Shown: piece after piece, positions 16,461-27,601 of the stretch | How the letters are laid out: each line of letters begins with the position of its first letter | Numbering within the stretch: position 1 is the stretch's first letter | NCBI RefSeq assembly: GCF_047123815.1 | Contig: NZ_CP138920.1 | Location: forward strand, 1,612,001-1,676,000 | Source of the DNA: Maricaulis sp017643475 | Lineage (GTDB): Bacteria > Pseudomonadota > Alphaproteobacteria > Caulobacterales > Maricaulaceae | DNA: 64,000 bases | Reading direction: 5' to 3' | The notes under the pieces: model-generated | What the model was told of the DNA's origin: nothing | The model's input: the letters and a program-made list of their open reading frames with translations, nothing else | Databases searched by the model: none | Made by a program: the position numbers and the translations under genes

Positions 16461-16770
16461 ACCGAAGATATAGACCGCCACTCCCGCTTTGGTCAGCCCG
16501 CTTCCTGCGATCGGCTGGCCCGGTGCATCTCATATGACTGCACAGCATTGAAATTGATTCTGTTACAAGGCTTGCGCTCTCTGCCTGCACTACCTAAATC
16601 GCCTATCAACGGCAGGGGTATTCCCCGCCAATCTTGAACCACTGACCGGTGTCGGCATCACCGGTAGCTAACAGACGATCCCCGCGGGGGCTGTCAAACG
16701 CGGCGTCTGGCGCTTCGCTCGAAGGTCAGGCCCGGCCGGGACAGTTCCGCCGAGAATACGGAGAGAAAAT
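16461..16770. other. Intergenic region upstream of dnaK (310 bp)
   Basis: No gene is visible here. It contains a short AT-rich patch at about 16536-16570 (including ATTGAAATTGATTCTGTTAC) and a strong purine-rich ribosome binding site, CGGAGAGAAAAT, before dnaK. Promoters for both alkB (leftward) and dnaK (rightward) must lie here. I searched for a sigma-32 type promoter (CTTGAA with a CCCCAT-like -10) and for CIRCE and found no convincing match; CTTGAA at 16634 lacks a good -10 partner. Confidence 0.6.
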
Positions 16771-18681
<1,911 letters not shown>

Positions 18682-18693
18682 GGTCTGATCAAG

Positions 18694-18717
18694 CCGGCCG
18701 GGTGTAAGCCCGGCCGG
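18694..18717 (+). terminator. GC-rich hairpin between dnaK and the FkbM gene
   Basis: CCGGCCGGG (18694-18702) and CCCGGCCGG (18709-18717) form a perfect nine-bp stem with a six-base loop. Only a short TTT follows a few bases later, so it is either a weak terminator, allowing partial read-through into the FkbM-dnaJ pair, or a stabiliser of the dnaK 3' end. It would lower dnaJ expression relative to dnaK. Confidence 0.5.
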
Positions 18718-18737
18718 TCAGGCTTTAGGGGGCGGTC

Positions 18738-19607
18738 ATGAGCGAATTCGACCCGGTATCCTCGCCCTACGGGGCGTTTTCTCTTTCTTCTTCGGAGGAA
18801 TGGCTACGCCGTGCCGCCATGAAACTGCCCGGCGACCGCATGCGTCGCGCAGCGGAGAGCGTGGTTCGACGCATCCTGATGTCGGGTGGCCGTGATATCG
18901 CGGATGTCGAGGTCTTCCCCGGCCAGCATGCGCGTGTCCACATGCGCGACAATCGCTGTGAGAAACGCGCCTTTGTCGGCTCTAAAACCTGGGACAGTGG
19001 GGAACGCACCGCAATTCGCGACGCCATCCGCAACATCCCGCGCGAACGCGATCTGGTCTTTCTCGACGCCGGAGCCAATGCCGGTCTTTACACGCTTTCC
19101 GTCCTCGCAGATGCCCGCAAGTTTGATCGCCCTGTGAAGGTAATCGCGGTCGAGCCTGACGAAGAAAACCGCCGGCGCTTGAATTTCAATCTTCAGGCAT
19201 CACATGCAAAGAATGTTCACGTCGCACCTTTCGCGCTTGGCGCTGAGGAAAAGCTGATCAGCCTGATCCAGGATGATCGCAATCGCGGCGAAGTCCGCAT
19301 CAATGACACGGATGAAGACGGGACCATCCCGATGAAACCCCTGTCGATGGTGCTGGAAGACGCCGGTGTCGACCATGTCGACATCATGAAAATGGATATT
19401 GAGGGATTCGAAGAGCCTGTGCTCTCGGCCTTCTTCAAGATGTGGCCACGTGAAAAATGGCCACGAACAGTATTGCTCGAGACCCTGCATGCAGGCGCTG
19501 CCATAACCGATGGCGCGCCGGGCTTGTGTCTTGATCATGGATATGAGGTCGTCCAGCAAATGCGTCAGAACGCGGTGCTGGTGCTGCCCAACGGTGAAAA
19601 CAAATGA
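18738..19607 (+). CDS. FkbM family SAM-dependent methyltransferase
   Basis: This 289-residue protein has an N-terminal region of about 90 residues, then a Rossmann methyltransferase core: LVFLDAGANAGLYTLSVLAD (SAM-binding motif I), KVIAVEPDEENRRRLNFNLQ (motif II) and the FkbM signature VDIMKMDIEGFEEPVLSAF. FkbM enzymes O-methylate sugars, lipids or polyketides; the substrate here is unknown. Its TGA overlaps the dnaJ ATG (19604-19607, ATGA), so dnaJ translation is probably coupled to it. A methyltransferase inside dnaK-dnaJ is unusual. Codon use looks like that of the neighbours, so the insertion is not obviously recent. Confidence 0.88.
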   Translation: MSEFDPVSSPYGAFSLSSSEEWLRRAAMKLPGDRMRRAAESVVRRILMSGGRDIADVEVFPGQHARVHMRDNRCEKRAFVGSKTWDSGERTAIRDAIRNIPRERDLVFLDAGANAGLYTLSVLADARKFDRPVKVIAVEPDEENRRRLNFNLQASHAKNVHVAPFALGAEEKLISLIQDDRNRGEVRINDTDEDGTIPMKPLSMVLEDAGVDHVDIMKMDIEGFEEPVLSAFFKMWPREKWPRTVLLETLHAGAAITDGAPGLCLDHGYEVVQQMRQNAVLVLPNGENK

Positions 19608-20776
19608 GCAAGCGCGATTTCTACGAAATCCTCGGGGTTTCCAAGGGTGTTGACGAAAAGGAGCTGAAAAGCGCCTACCGCAAGCTCGCGATGAAATACC
19701 ATCCAGATCGCAATCCGGGCGACGAGGAAGCCGAGGCCAACTTCAAGGAAGTGGGCGAGGCCTATGCCGTGCTCGCCGATGCAGACAAGCGCGCCGCTTA
19801 TGACCGCATGGGCCATGCTGCCTTTGAACAGGGCGGAATGGGCGGTGGCGGCCAGGGTCCTTTCGGTGGTGGCGCCGGCGCGGCCGAGTTCGCCGATATC
19901 TTCGAGCAGGTCTTTGGCATGGGTGGAATGGGCGGACGCCGTGGCGGCGGACGCTCCAATGGTCCGGCCCGTGGCGCAGACCTCCGGTTCGACCTCGAAG
20001 TTACCCTGGAAGACGCCTTCAACGGCAAGGAAGCCGAAATCGAGGTTCCAACGGCGCTGGAGTGCGAACGCTGTGATGGCGAAGGCAATGAGCCCGGCAC
20101 CGAGATTGAAACCTGCCCGACCTGTCATGGTGCTGGCCGCATTCGCCGCAGCCAGGGCTTTTTCACCATGGAACAGACTTGTCCGCAATGTGGTGGTCGC
20201 GGCAAATACGTCGTTACCCCATGTCAGGAATGTGATGGCGTGGGTCGTGTCCGCAAGAACCGTACGCTCTCCGTCACCATCCCTGCCGGGGTCGAGGATG
20301 GAACCCGCATTCGCCTCGCCGGCGAAGGTGAAGCCGGAGCCCGCGGTGGTCCTCGCGGCGATCTCTACATCTTCATCTCCGTCCGCGCACACGAGATTTT
20401 CGAGCGTGACGGCCCTAATCTCTATTGCCGAGCCCCGTCCTCCATGGTCCAGGCCGCTCTGGGCTGTTCCATCCAGGTCCCGACGATTGAGGGCGGCAAG
20501 GCCGAGATGAAAATCCCGGAAGGCGCCCAGACTGGCCGCCGCATGCGCCTGCGCAGCAAAGGCATGCCCCGTCTGCGTGGCGGCACGCGCGGCGACATGA
20601 TCGTAGAGCTTTTTGTGGAAACTCCGCGCAATCTGTGTGATCGACAAAAGGAATTGCTGAAGGAGTTCTGCGATCTTTCCGGCGAGAACTGCAATCCTGA
20701 CAGCGCCGGTTTCTTCAATCGTGTCAAACAGTTCTGGGACGACGTCACCACCGAGGACGGCCGCCCGAGCGCTTAG
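19604..20776 (+). CDS. dnaJ: Chaperone protein DnaJ (Hsp40)
   Basis: This 390-residue protein is a complete type I J-protein. The J domain covers residues 1-70 with the catalytic HPD in MKYHPDRNPGD, followed by a Gly/Phe-rich linker (about 80-125). The zinc region has four CxxCxGxG repeats (CERCDGEG, CPTCHGAG, CPQCGGRG, CQECDGVG), followed by the substrate-binding beta domains and a C-terminal dimerisation end. It stimulates DnaK ATPase. The start overlaps the FkbM gene stop, and there is no separate promoter space, so it depends on the upstream transcript. Confidence 0.98.
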   Translation: MSKRDFYEILGVSKGVDEKELKSAYRKLAMKYHPDRNPGDEEAEANFKEVGEAYAVLADADKRAAYDRMGHAAFEQGGMGGGGQGPFGGGAGAAEFADIFEQVFGMGGMGGRRGGGRSNGPARGADLRFDLEVTLEDAFNGKEAEIEVPTALECERCDGEGNEPGTEIETCPTCHGAGRIRRSQGFFTMEQTCPQCGGRGKYVVTPCQECDGVGRVRKNRTLSVTIPAGVEDGTRIRLAGEGEAGARGGPRGDLYIFISVRAHEIFERDGPNLYCRAPSSMVQAALGCSIQVPTIEGGKAEMKIPEGAQTGRRMRLRSKGMPRLRGGTRGDMIVELFVETPRNLCDRQKELLKEFCDLSGENCNPDSAGFFNRVKQFWDDVTTEDGRPSA

Positions 20777-20837
20777 GCCACGACTCGGAAAAATCGCATC
20801 GTGACATCGCCACTCGGCTCGGATTAGTTTCGCGCCG

Positions 20838-21908
20838 ATGCCACACGCTGAACTCGACCCCAAGTCTGACCGCTATACGCCGATGGAGAACCTTCTCTAT
20901 CGCCGCTCTCCGTTCGGCTTCTGGGGCACAACCATTGCGATTTTTGTGATCAGTTTCGGTAGCTTCCTGCTGATCTGCCATATCACGCAACGCCCACCGA
21001 TCTATGAAGTTGCAGCCGACGGCTCGATCAGCTTTCCGAGTGTTGTCTGGATCGGTTTTGTCTTGTCCATGATCCTCACCTCGGCACTCTCGCTCAGCGA
21101 AAATGGTGTTCGCCTGTGGAGAGCAGTGGAAGAAGATCTGGTTCGAGCGCTCAAACCCTCGGGTGAAAATGCAGCCCGCGCCTTCGCGGCTGGTGTACCG
21201 GTGAGCTGGCGAGGGCGTTATCTGGGCTTTTTCGCGGCAGGGGCACTTGCCGGGCTTGGCTTCAACGCCTTCATGATCGTTGTAAATGCCGGTACCCTGG
21301 AACGCTATCTCTCCTCGATCGGACTGTGGTTTTTGGTCTTTGCGCCCTTCCTTTACGGTCTTGGCGTGCGCGCTGGTGTAGATGTGGCGCGCGAAAGCAG
21401 TGAGCTGAAGACGCTGGTTCGGGATCATCTGCAAGTTGATCTCTATCATCTCGACCGGCTGCATGTGCTCGGACGCATCGGCCTGCGTGCTGCGCTGTCC
21501 TGGCTGTTGATGGCCGCTGTACTCCTGTTGTTCGTCGCCGCCCCCTCTCAGATGACCATGGGCCTGATCTCGATCGGTATTTCCATAGCGGGTGGCATGT
21601 GGGTCTTCTGGAGCGCTGTCAAACCCGCCCATGAACAGATCCGCGAAGCCAAATCAGCCGAACTCGAACGCATCCATGAACGCATGGCCTTGCTGCGGGA
21701 TGCTGCACTGGCGGGCGATGTAGAGGCGGCATCCGCCCTGGCCGGACTGACGGATTATGAGCAATGGATTGAACAACGTCCCGAATGGCCTTTGTCTCCC
21801 TCGGTGACGCAGCGTTTTGCGCTCTATATCCTGATCCCGGTATTGCCCATCATCGCTTCCTACCTCTTCGAGAAAGTCGCTGATCTCGTGCTTGGAGCCA
21901 CCTCATGA
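20838..21908 (+). CDS. Hypothetical multi-pass membrane protein (356 aa)
   Basis: This 356-residue protein has about six hydrophobic segments: near residues 32-52, 70-90, 130-150, 155-178, 215-255 (two close segments) and 325-345. The central part contains VAEDLVRALK-like charged stretches and a soluble helix, QIREAKSAELERIHERMALL, in the C-terminal third. I recognise no named family. Its TGA overlaps the dapB ATG (21905-21908), so the two are translationally coupled. ATG 20838 has no obvious ribosome binding site. Confidence 0.75.
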   Translation: MPHAELDPKSDRYTPMENLLYRRSPFGFWGTTIAIFVISFGSFLLICHITQRPPIYEVAADGSISFPSVVWIGFVLSMILTSALSLSENGVRLWRAVEEDLVRALKPSGENAARAFAAGVPVSWRGRYLGFFAAGALAGLGFNAFMIVVNAGTLERYLSSIGLWFLVFAPFLYGLGVRAGVDVARESSELKTLVRDHLQVDLYHLDRLHVLGRIGLRAALSWLLMAAVLLLFVAAPSQMTMGLISIGISIAGGMWVFWSAVKPAHEQIREAKSAELERIHERMALLRDAALAGDVEAASALAGLTDYEQWIEQRPEWPLSPSVTQRFALYILIPVLPIIASYLFEKVADLVLGATS

Positions 21909-22729
21909 CCCGACCGATCCGTATCGCCGTGCTTGGCCCGACAGGCCGCCTCGGCCGCGCCATCTCCTCCGCCATTCTTGACAGTTCTGATTGTCAGCTC
22001 GTCGGTGCGCTGGTGCGCGGGGAATCCCAGTTTGCCGGCCATGATATCGGCGAGATACTTGAGCGCCGCCCCATCGGCGTATCAGCGGAAACACATCTGG
22101 AAGAAGCCGTTGAAAGTGCCGATCTGGTAATCGATTCCAGCTTGCCGGGAACCACAGTGTCCGCCGCTCAGCGTCTGGCGGCCCTGGGTGGACCGGCCCT
22201 GATATCGGGTGTGACAGGTCTGACCGCTCAACAGGAGGAGATGCTGAGCGCTGCCGCTCAAAGCATTGCCATTCTGCAAGCGAGCAATTTTTCGCTGGGC
22301 GTTGCTGTTGCCGAAGCCCTGGTCGCTCAGGCCGCCGCCTTGCCAGCACGCGATTGGGATATCGAAATCACGGAAACCCACCACAAGATGAAAGCTGACG
22401 CTCCGTCAGGCACCGCCGTCATGCTCGGCAGAGCGGCGGCAAAGAAGCGGGGCATATTCCTCGAGGAAGCCGCCATCTGGAGCCGGGAAGGCTCGATGGG
22501 CCCGCGCGAAACCGGAACGATTGGTTTCGCAACCTCCCGTGGAGGCTCGATTGTCGGTGAGCATTCCGTCCGCTTCATCGCGGAGTTGGAGGAGATCACC
22601 ATATCGCATAGGGCGTTTGACCGGCGCATTTTCGCAAATGGTGCCCTGGAAGCGGCACGGTGGATGTTTGCAGATGGAGAGGGCCGTGAGCCAGCCCTCT
22701 ATACCATGCAGAACGTTGTCGCCGCCTAG
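21905..22729 (+). CDS. dapB: 4-hydroxy-tetrahydrodipicolinate reductase
   Basis: This 274-residue NAD(P)H-dependent enzyme works in lysine and meso-diaminopimelate synthesis, feeding peptidoglycan. The N-terminal dinucleotide motif is VLGPTGRLGRAISSAI; ISGVTGLTAQQEEML and SNFSLGVAVAEALVAQAA follow. The substrate-binding signature is ETHHKMKADAPSGTAVMLG around residues 155-173, and HSVRFIAELEEITISHRAFD lies near the end; the length is typical. It converges with the monooxygenase-like gene, overlapping it by four bases. Confidence 0.96.
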   Translation: MTRPIRIAVLGPTGRLGRAISSAILDSSDCQLVGALVRGESQFAGHDIGEILERRPIGVSAETHLEEAVESADLVIDSSLPGTTVSAAQRLAALGGPALISGVTGLTAQQEEMLSAAAQSIAILQASNFSLGVAVAEALVAQAAALPARDWDIEITETHHKMKADAPSGTAVMLGRAAAKKRGIFLEEAAIWSREGSMGPRETGTIGFATSRGGSIVGEHSVRFIAELEEITISHRAFDRRIFANGALEAARWMFADGEGREPALYTMQNVVAA

Positions 22730-23016
22730 ACCTGCTCCACCACATGAGTCATGGCATGGACCTCTTCGGTCTGGGCCATCAACGCCTGGGCCGCCGGGTC
22801 AGCCATGAATTTCTCCTGTGCGGATTGCGCGGAAACAAGGCTGTCCCATTCGACCTGGTCGACAAATCGGCGATCACTGGTCGCCGAGGCAAACTGCCGC
22901 CAGCTGACAAATCCCGGAAAAGCCGACAAAACGGATTTCAGGCCGCTGCGGACCTTCTGGGCTTCGGCCGGATCTTTGACAGAATAAGTGACGATTTCGA
23001 ATACGGGTTTGGACAT
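22726..23016 (-). CDS. Putative antibiotic biosynthesis monooxygenase-fold protein
   Basis: This 96-residue dimeric alpha/beta-barrel-type protein has FEIVTYSVKDPAEAQKVRSG at the N terminus, PGFVSWRQFAS in the middle and VEWDSLVSAQSAQEKFMADP in the second half, the layout of ABM-domain proteins. These are small cofactor-free oxygenases or simple binding proteins; a specific reaction cannot be assigned. It is divergent from the WYL regulator starting at 23154, with a 137-bp shared promoter region, so that regulator may control it. Confidence 0.72.
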   Translation of the reverse strand: MSKPVFEIVTYSVKDPAEAQKVRSGLKSVLSAFPGFVSWRQFASATSDRRFVDQVEWDSLVSAQSAQEKFMADPAAQALMAQTEEVHAMTHVVEQV

Positions 23017-23153
23017 TTCAGATCTCCTGTTGGGGTGAACACCCCAAGGATTTAGCGCGCCCCTACTGTCAGCCTCCTGTCATGAGGGGTCCGGCTTGCT
23101 GTGTTTTGCAAATCTTGACATATTCCCGACATTCGATTTGGTCAGGAGACGTC

Positions 23154-23849
23154 ATGAGACGCGCCGAACGTTTGATCCGCATTGTCCAGGCTCTTCGGGA
23201 GGCCGCACCCGGCGCTGTCACCGCGCAGGAAATGGGCGAGAAGTTCGAAGTCTCCGAGCGCACTATCTATCGGGACATCGCCCATCTGATCGGCTCCGGC
23301 GCCCCCATCGATGGCGAAGCCGGTGTCGGCTACGTATTGCGCCCGGGCTTTGATCTGCCGCCGATGACCTTCAGCTTTGAACAACTCGATGCGCTGGCCC
23401 TGGGCGCGCGTTTTGTTCGGGCGACCGGCGACAAGGACCTCGCTTCCGCCGCCGCCGAAGCTCTGTCGAAGATCGAACACGCTCTGCCGGATACGCACAG
23501 ACAGCGTCTTCGCTCCGCACCCCTGTTCGCGACCATGCTGGATGAAACCGTGCGCCCCGAGGCCTTTGCCCCGGTGCGCAACGCTATCGCCGATCGCCGC
23601 AAGTTGCGCATTCGCTACACAGCGCTGAGTGATGACAACACGACACGGATTGTACGTCCGCTGGCGCTGACCTGTTTCGGGCGCGTCTGGCTGCTCTCGG
23701 CCTGGTGCGAGATGCGAAATGATTTCAGGCATTTCCGGGCAGATCGGATCGAGCGCCTCACGGTTCTTGCCGAGTCTTTCGAGGACGAATCCGGAAAGAC
23801 GTTTGCCGACATGAAGGCCCGCGATCCCTATGGTGAAAGTTCGGTCTGA
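23154..23849 (+). CDS. YafY-type transcriptional regulator (HTH_11 + WYL domain)
   Basis: This 231-residue protein has an N-terminal HTH_11 domain (MRRAERLIRIVQALREAAPG, TAQEMGEKFEVSERTIYRDI) and a C-terminal WYL domain (IADRRKLRIRYTALSDDNTT, RPLALTCFGRVWLLSAWCEM). The WYL domain probably senses a ligand or nucleic acid. ATG 23154 is preceded by GGAGAC; the frame is open upstream to 23082 without a better start. It is divergent from the monooxygenase-like gene, the usual layout for YafY regulators and a small enzyme they control. A TTGACA at 23115-23120 may be part of its promoter. Confidence 0.88.
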   Translation: MRRAERLIRIVQALREAAPGAVTAQEMGEKFEVSERTIYRDIAHLIGSGAPIDGEAGVGYVLRPGFDLPPMTFSFEQLDALALGARFVRATGDKDLASAAAEALSKIEHALPDTHRQRLRSAPLFATMLDETVRPEAFAPVRNAIADRRKLRIRYTALSDDNTTRIVRPLALTCFGRVWLLSAWCEMRNDFRHFRADRIERLTVLAESFEDESGKTFADMKARDPYGESSV

Positions 23850-23855
23850 AGCGCC

Positions 23856-24320
23856 TTACCAGCTGCCGGTGTTCTGCATCGACGACCAGGGCTCTTCCGG
23901 CGCGAGGCTTTGGCCGCGCTGGAGGAGTTCGACCGAGATGCCGTCCGGTGAACGCACGAAGGCCATATGACCATCACGCGGCGGACGGTTGATCGTGTAT
24001 CCCATCGCATCGAGATGGGCGCAGAGCTCGTAGATATTCTCCACGCGATAGGCCAGGTGCCCGAAATTGCGGCCACCGCCATACTCTTCCGGATCCCAGT
24101 TATGGGTCAGCTCCACGCAGGGCATTCCATCGGGCACCTTGCCGGAACCCGGCTCGAAACCCGCGCGCGCGATATCCTCGTCCGTCGCCAGGAAAATCAG
24201 GGTGAAACGTCCCGGCTCACTGTCAAAACGGGAGCATTCCTTCAGACCGAGCCCGTCACGGTAGAAACGCAGGCTGTCATCAATGTCCGTCACGCGGACC
24301 ATGGTGTGGAGATATTGCAT
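23856..24320 (-). CDS. gloA: Lactoylglutathione lyase (glyoxalase I)
   Basis: This 154-residue metalloenzyme isomerises the methylglyoxal-glutathione adduct to S-lactoylglutathione. MQYLHTMVRVTDIDDSLRFY opens the first VOC repeat (metal-binding His near residue 5). LTHNWDPEEYGGGRNFGHLA holds the conserved NW.P...G..FGHLA segment with the second His, and GISVELLQRG carries the last Glu. It depends on glutathione, consistent with gshB in the same window. It converges with the WYL regulator six bases away. Confidence 0.94.
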   Translation of the reverse strand: MQYLHTMVRVTDIDDSLRFYRDGLGLKECSRFDSEPGRFTLIFLATDEDIARAGFEPGSGKVPDGMPCVELTHNWDPEEYGGGRNFGHLAYRVENIYELCAHLDAMGYTINRPPRDGHMAFVRSPDGISVELLQRGQSLAPEEPWSSMQNTGSW

Positions 24321-24386
24321 TCGCAGTTCTCCCTTTCTTTCGAAACAGGTGACGTTGCCGGATATATTCCCTGATCCGACGCAAAT

Positions 24387-25343
24387 CTAACGAACAGGGC
24401 GCTCTTCGCGCAGCACATAAAGAACAGACTGAAGTCCTGTGACAATAGCTGCGCGCTTGAACCTACCATCGATCAGAACACCTGATGTACCCTCAGTGAG
24501 CGTGCGCACTTCATAGGTCAGACCGCCATCGTTCGAGCTAAACTCTATAACTACCGGATTGGATGCCTCAGTGATTGATACTGATACATCGGGGACGGCC
24601 AGTTCTAGTTCCGAAATTCCCCGGCTCAGACTTGATTTCGAAATTTCAAGATCCGGCACTTGGGACAGCTCAGCGCCGTCCCGATCGGTAGTGAAATAGA
24701 CCACCAACCGGGTTTCCGAATTTTCTCCCTCAACCCATGCTGCCGAAATCGTAAGGTCTTCTGGGTCGTCCGGGGGCTCGCTCATCATCGCAGCTTGCGC
24801 GCCTTCCTTGGACAACGGTCGCACTTTTTTGGCCCAGGCCGGTCGTTTGCGAGGGATGACGACCTCGTCCAGCGGTTCTCCGCGGGCACGCATCAGGGCC
24901 GCGTTGAAGGGTTCGGGGCGGCGGACATGGTGCAGGCGGGCCATGACAAAGGCGACGCCAGCCCAGCTGAGACACATTCCAAAGAACATGTAGAACATCC
25001 ACGGATAGTAACCGACATCATACCAGGGTCCACCATCCAGCCCCAGGACGATGATCGGCCACAGCCACATCAGCCCAACCCCCATGACGGGCGTTGTCAG
25101 CAGGGCCACCAGCAAGGTTCCGCCTGCATAAAGTGCCCATCGCGGTTCATGACCGGATACATAGATGCGCAGGAAGTGCTCCCGGTCGACACCCTTGACC
25201 GTCTTGGTCCGTGTCGCCGAGCGTTCTTCCCATTCCTCCCGCGCTTCCATCGACAATTGCCGATGACGGTGGAACCAGAATCCGAACAGGACAAGCGAAG
25301 CAACAATGGCCGACACGGCCGCATAGACATAGGTCGAGTACAT
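24387..25343 (-). CDS. Hypothetical membrane protein (318 aa)
   Basis: This 318-residue protein has hydrophobic segments near residues 5-24, 72-104 (two close segments) and 115-135, and then a soluble C-terminal half of about 170 residues rich in Ser, Thr, Glu and Val. VVIPRKRPAWAKKVRPL marks the boundary. No domain is recognised. The DNA encoding roughly the last 115 residues (24387-24735) is visibly more AT-rich than the membrane part, so the gene may be a composite. It lies in the same direction as the ada-like gene, whose stop is 11 bases beyond this gene's start. Confidence 0.65.
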   Translation of the reverse strand: MYSTYVYAAVSAIVASLVLFGFWFHRHRQLSMEAREEWEERSATRTKTVKGVDREHFLRIYVSGHEPRWALYAGGTLLVALLTTPVMGVGLMWLWPIIVLGLDGGPWYDVGYYPWMFYMFFGMCLSWAGVAFVMARLHHVRRPEPFNAALMRARGEPLDEVVIPRKRPAWAKKVRPLSKEGAQAAMMSEPPDDPEDLTISAAWVEGENSETRLVVYFTTDRDGAELSQVPDLEISKSSLSRGISELELAVPDVSVSITEASNPVVIEFSSNDGGLTYEVRTLTEGTSGVLIDGRFKRAAIVTGLQSVLYVLREERPVR

Positions 25344-25354
25344 GCGACCTATGT

Positions 25355-26203
25355 TTAACGCCTCGCAGCCTCATAAGCGAGCATCGCGCGCTTGCGTTCC
25401 ACACCCCAGTGATACCCGGTCAGCTTGCCATTGCCGGCGAGCACGCGGTGACAGGGGATCAGCCAGGAAATCGGATTGGCTCCGACCGCCGCTCCGACAG
25501 CACGGGATGCCTTGGCCGTGCAGACAATTTCCGCGATCGCCTTGTAGCTGGTCGTGGCCCCGGGCGGGATGGTCAGCAGGGCGCGCCAGACCTGGCGCTG
25601 CCAGGGTGTTCCGTAAAGCGCGAGCGGGATTTTTTCTTCGCCGCCTGGAACAAAAATTCGCTCAGCCCACTCCCGTGCCAGCCCGTCATCACGTTCATAG
25701 CTGGCTGCGGGATAGCGCGCCTGCAGATCTGCAAATCCTTCCTCGATATCGGGGTCGGCAAAGGCCAGGGCTGACAGTCCGCGGGGCGCGATCAGCAGGA
25801 TAGCATCGCCGAACGGGCAAGGTGCGACACCCCAGCGAAAGCTGAGACCCTTCCCCCGCCGTTTCGCATCGCCCGGGGTGACGGCCTCATGGGCAATGAA
25901 CAGGTCGTGTAATCGTCCAGGCCCTGACAGCCCCGCCTCGAAACTCGCATCCAGCATGCAGGCACCGTCATCGATGGCTTCGCGGGCGGCGCCATGCGCA
26001 AGTGCGCCGACATATTTCTTGGGGCTGACACCCACCCAGCGCTGGAAGACACGCTGGAAATGATGCGGCGACAGGCCCGCCTCGGCCGCGAGCGTGTCCA
26101 GGTCCGGATGCTCACGCCAATTCTCGCCGATAAAATCGAGCACTTCGGTGATGCGCGGATAATCGCGGCTGGCTTCGTCGAGTGTGTAGATCTGTGCAGT
26201 CAT
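25355..26203 (-). CDS. Ada-like protein: AraC-type HTH fused to methylated-DNA-protein cysteine methyltransferase
   Basis: This 282-residue protein has an AraC-type DNA-binding domain (about residues 15-110: LAAEAGLSPHHFQRVFQRWV) followed by an O6-alkylguanine-DNA alkyltransferase domain. The acceptor cysteine is in LIPCHRVLAGNGKLTGYHWG near residue 250. The N-terminal Cys4 zinc domain of E. coli Ada, which takes methyl groups from phosphotriesters and switches Ada into an activator, is missing, so methyl-triester activation is unlikely. It repairs O6-methylguanine and may regulate genes. With alkB and nth it adds to a scattered set of repair genes in this window. Confidence 0.9.
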   Translation of the reverse strand: MTAQIYTLDEASRDYPRITEVLDFIGENWREHPDLDTLAAEAGLSPHHFQRVFQRWVGVSPKKYVGALAHGAAREAIDDGACMLDASFEAGLSGPGRLHDLFIAHEAVTPGDAKRRGKGLSFRWGVAPCPFGDAILLIAPRGLSALAFADPDIEEGFADLQARYPAASYERDDGLAREWAERIFVPGGEEKIPLALYGTPWQRQVWRALLTIPPGATTSYKAIAEIVCTAKASRAVGAAVGANPISWLIPCHRVLAGNGKLTGYHWGVERKRAMLAYEAARR

Positions 26204-26221
26204 GCGCCCAGACTAGCGCGC

Positions 26222-26773
26222 TCAGTGCACCACTCCACCCGGTTCTTGCGCGTGACCTGCATTTCTCGCGCGGCTGATTGCCGACGCCAGCGCGTCGGCA
26301 AACTCCCCCCGCTCATCGGGGCTCAGGAAGGACGCCAGGATCAGAGCCTTGCCATGCGCTCTCAGCGCGACCTGGGAGTGATGCTCCCGGGCATTGATAA
26401 CATCCAGCTTGACCCAGGCGGTCGGCAGGCGGAACCGACGCAGATGCCCAGTGGGATGACGCCGCGTGACCTCGATATCGCGCGCATCCACTCGCACCCA
26501 TTCCCGCGCCTTGCCATCGCGATAGGAAATGCGAAACGCGATCCAGACGAGTAGGGCATCCAGGCCGAAAAACGGCATGACCGGCCAGGCACCGATGGTG
26601 ATGAACAACATGCCGGCGGTGAAGGAAATCAGGGCAATGGCGACCATCAAGGCCACAAACGCCGGATTGCGCAGGGACCGGTTGGGTGCGAGTTCAGCAT
26701 CCATGAAAACGGGCCCGTCATGTCGTTCGACGGTTTCGGCTTCTGCAGGCCAGGTTTCCACGATGGATCTCAT
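26222..26773 (-). CDS. DUF2244 family membrane protein
   Basis: This 183-residue protein has two adjacent hydrophobic segments (residues 39-58 and 60-80: FVALMVAIALISFTAGMLFI, then VMPFFGLDALLVWIAFRISY) followed by a soluble domain with WVRVDARDIEVTRRHPTG and FLSPDERGEFADALASAI, the DUF2244 pattern. The function is unknown. Members often lie near nth in alphaproteobacteria, as here, where they are divergent. ATG 26773 gives MRSIVETWPA; ATG 26779 is an equally close alternative. Confidence 0.82.
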   Translation of the reverse strand: MRSIVETWPAEAETVERHDGPVFMDAELAPNRSLRNPAFVALMVAIALISFTAGMLFITIGAWPVMPFFGLDALLVWIAFRISYRDGKAREWVRVDARDIEVTRRHPTGHLRRFRLPTAWVKLDVINAREHHSQVALRAHGKALILASFLSPDERGEFADALASAISRARNAGHAQEPGGVVH

Positions 26774-26859
26774 ACCCATCAATCTAGGGCGCGCCTCCGC
26801 CCGGGCCAATGCGCAACAAACGGGATGACAGCGCCCATGCGCTCTGCTTGTTTGCCGCC

Positions 26860-27555
<696 letters not shown>

Positions 27556-27601
27556 CTCGGTCACGCCGCTATCGTCGGCACGCCCTTGCTGTTCCTCGGG
27601 T

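Noticed and set aside
16461..16770. Sigma-32 heat-shock promoter for dnaK
   Set aside because: CTTGAA occurs at 16634, but no acceptable CCCCAT-like -10 lies at the correct distance; a promoter surely exists but I cannot place it.
19565..20863. A 432-codon open frame antisense to dnaJ
   Set aside because: Low-complexity Ala/Gly-rich shadow of the Gly-rich and zinc-finger region of dnaJ, with no domain or ribosome binding site.
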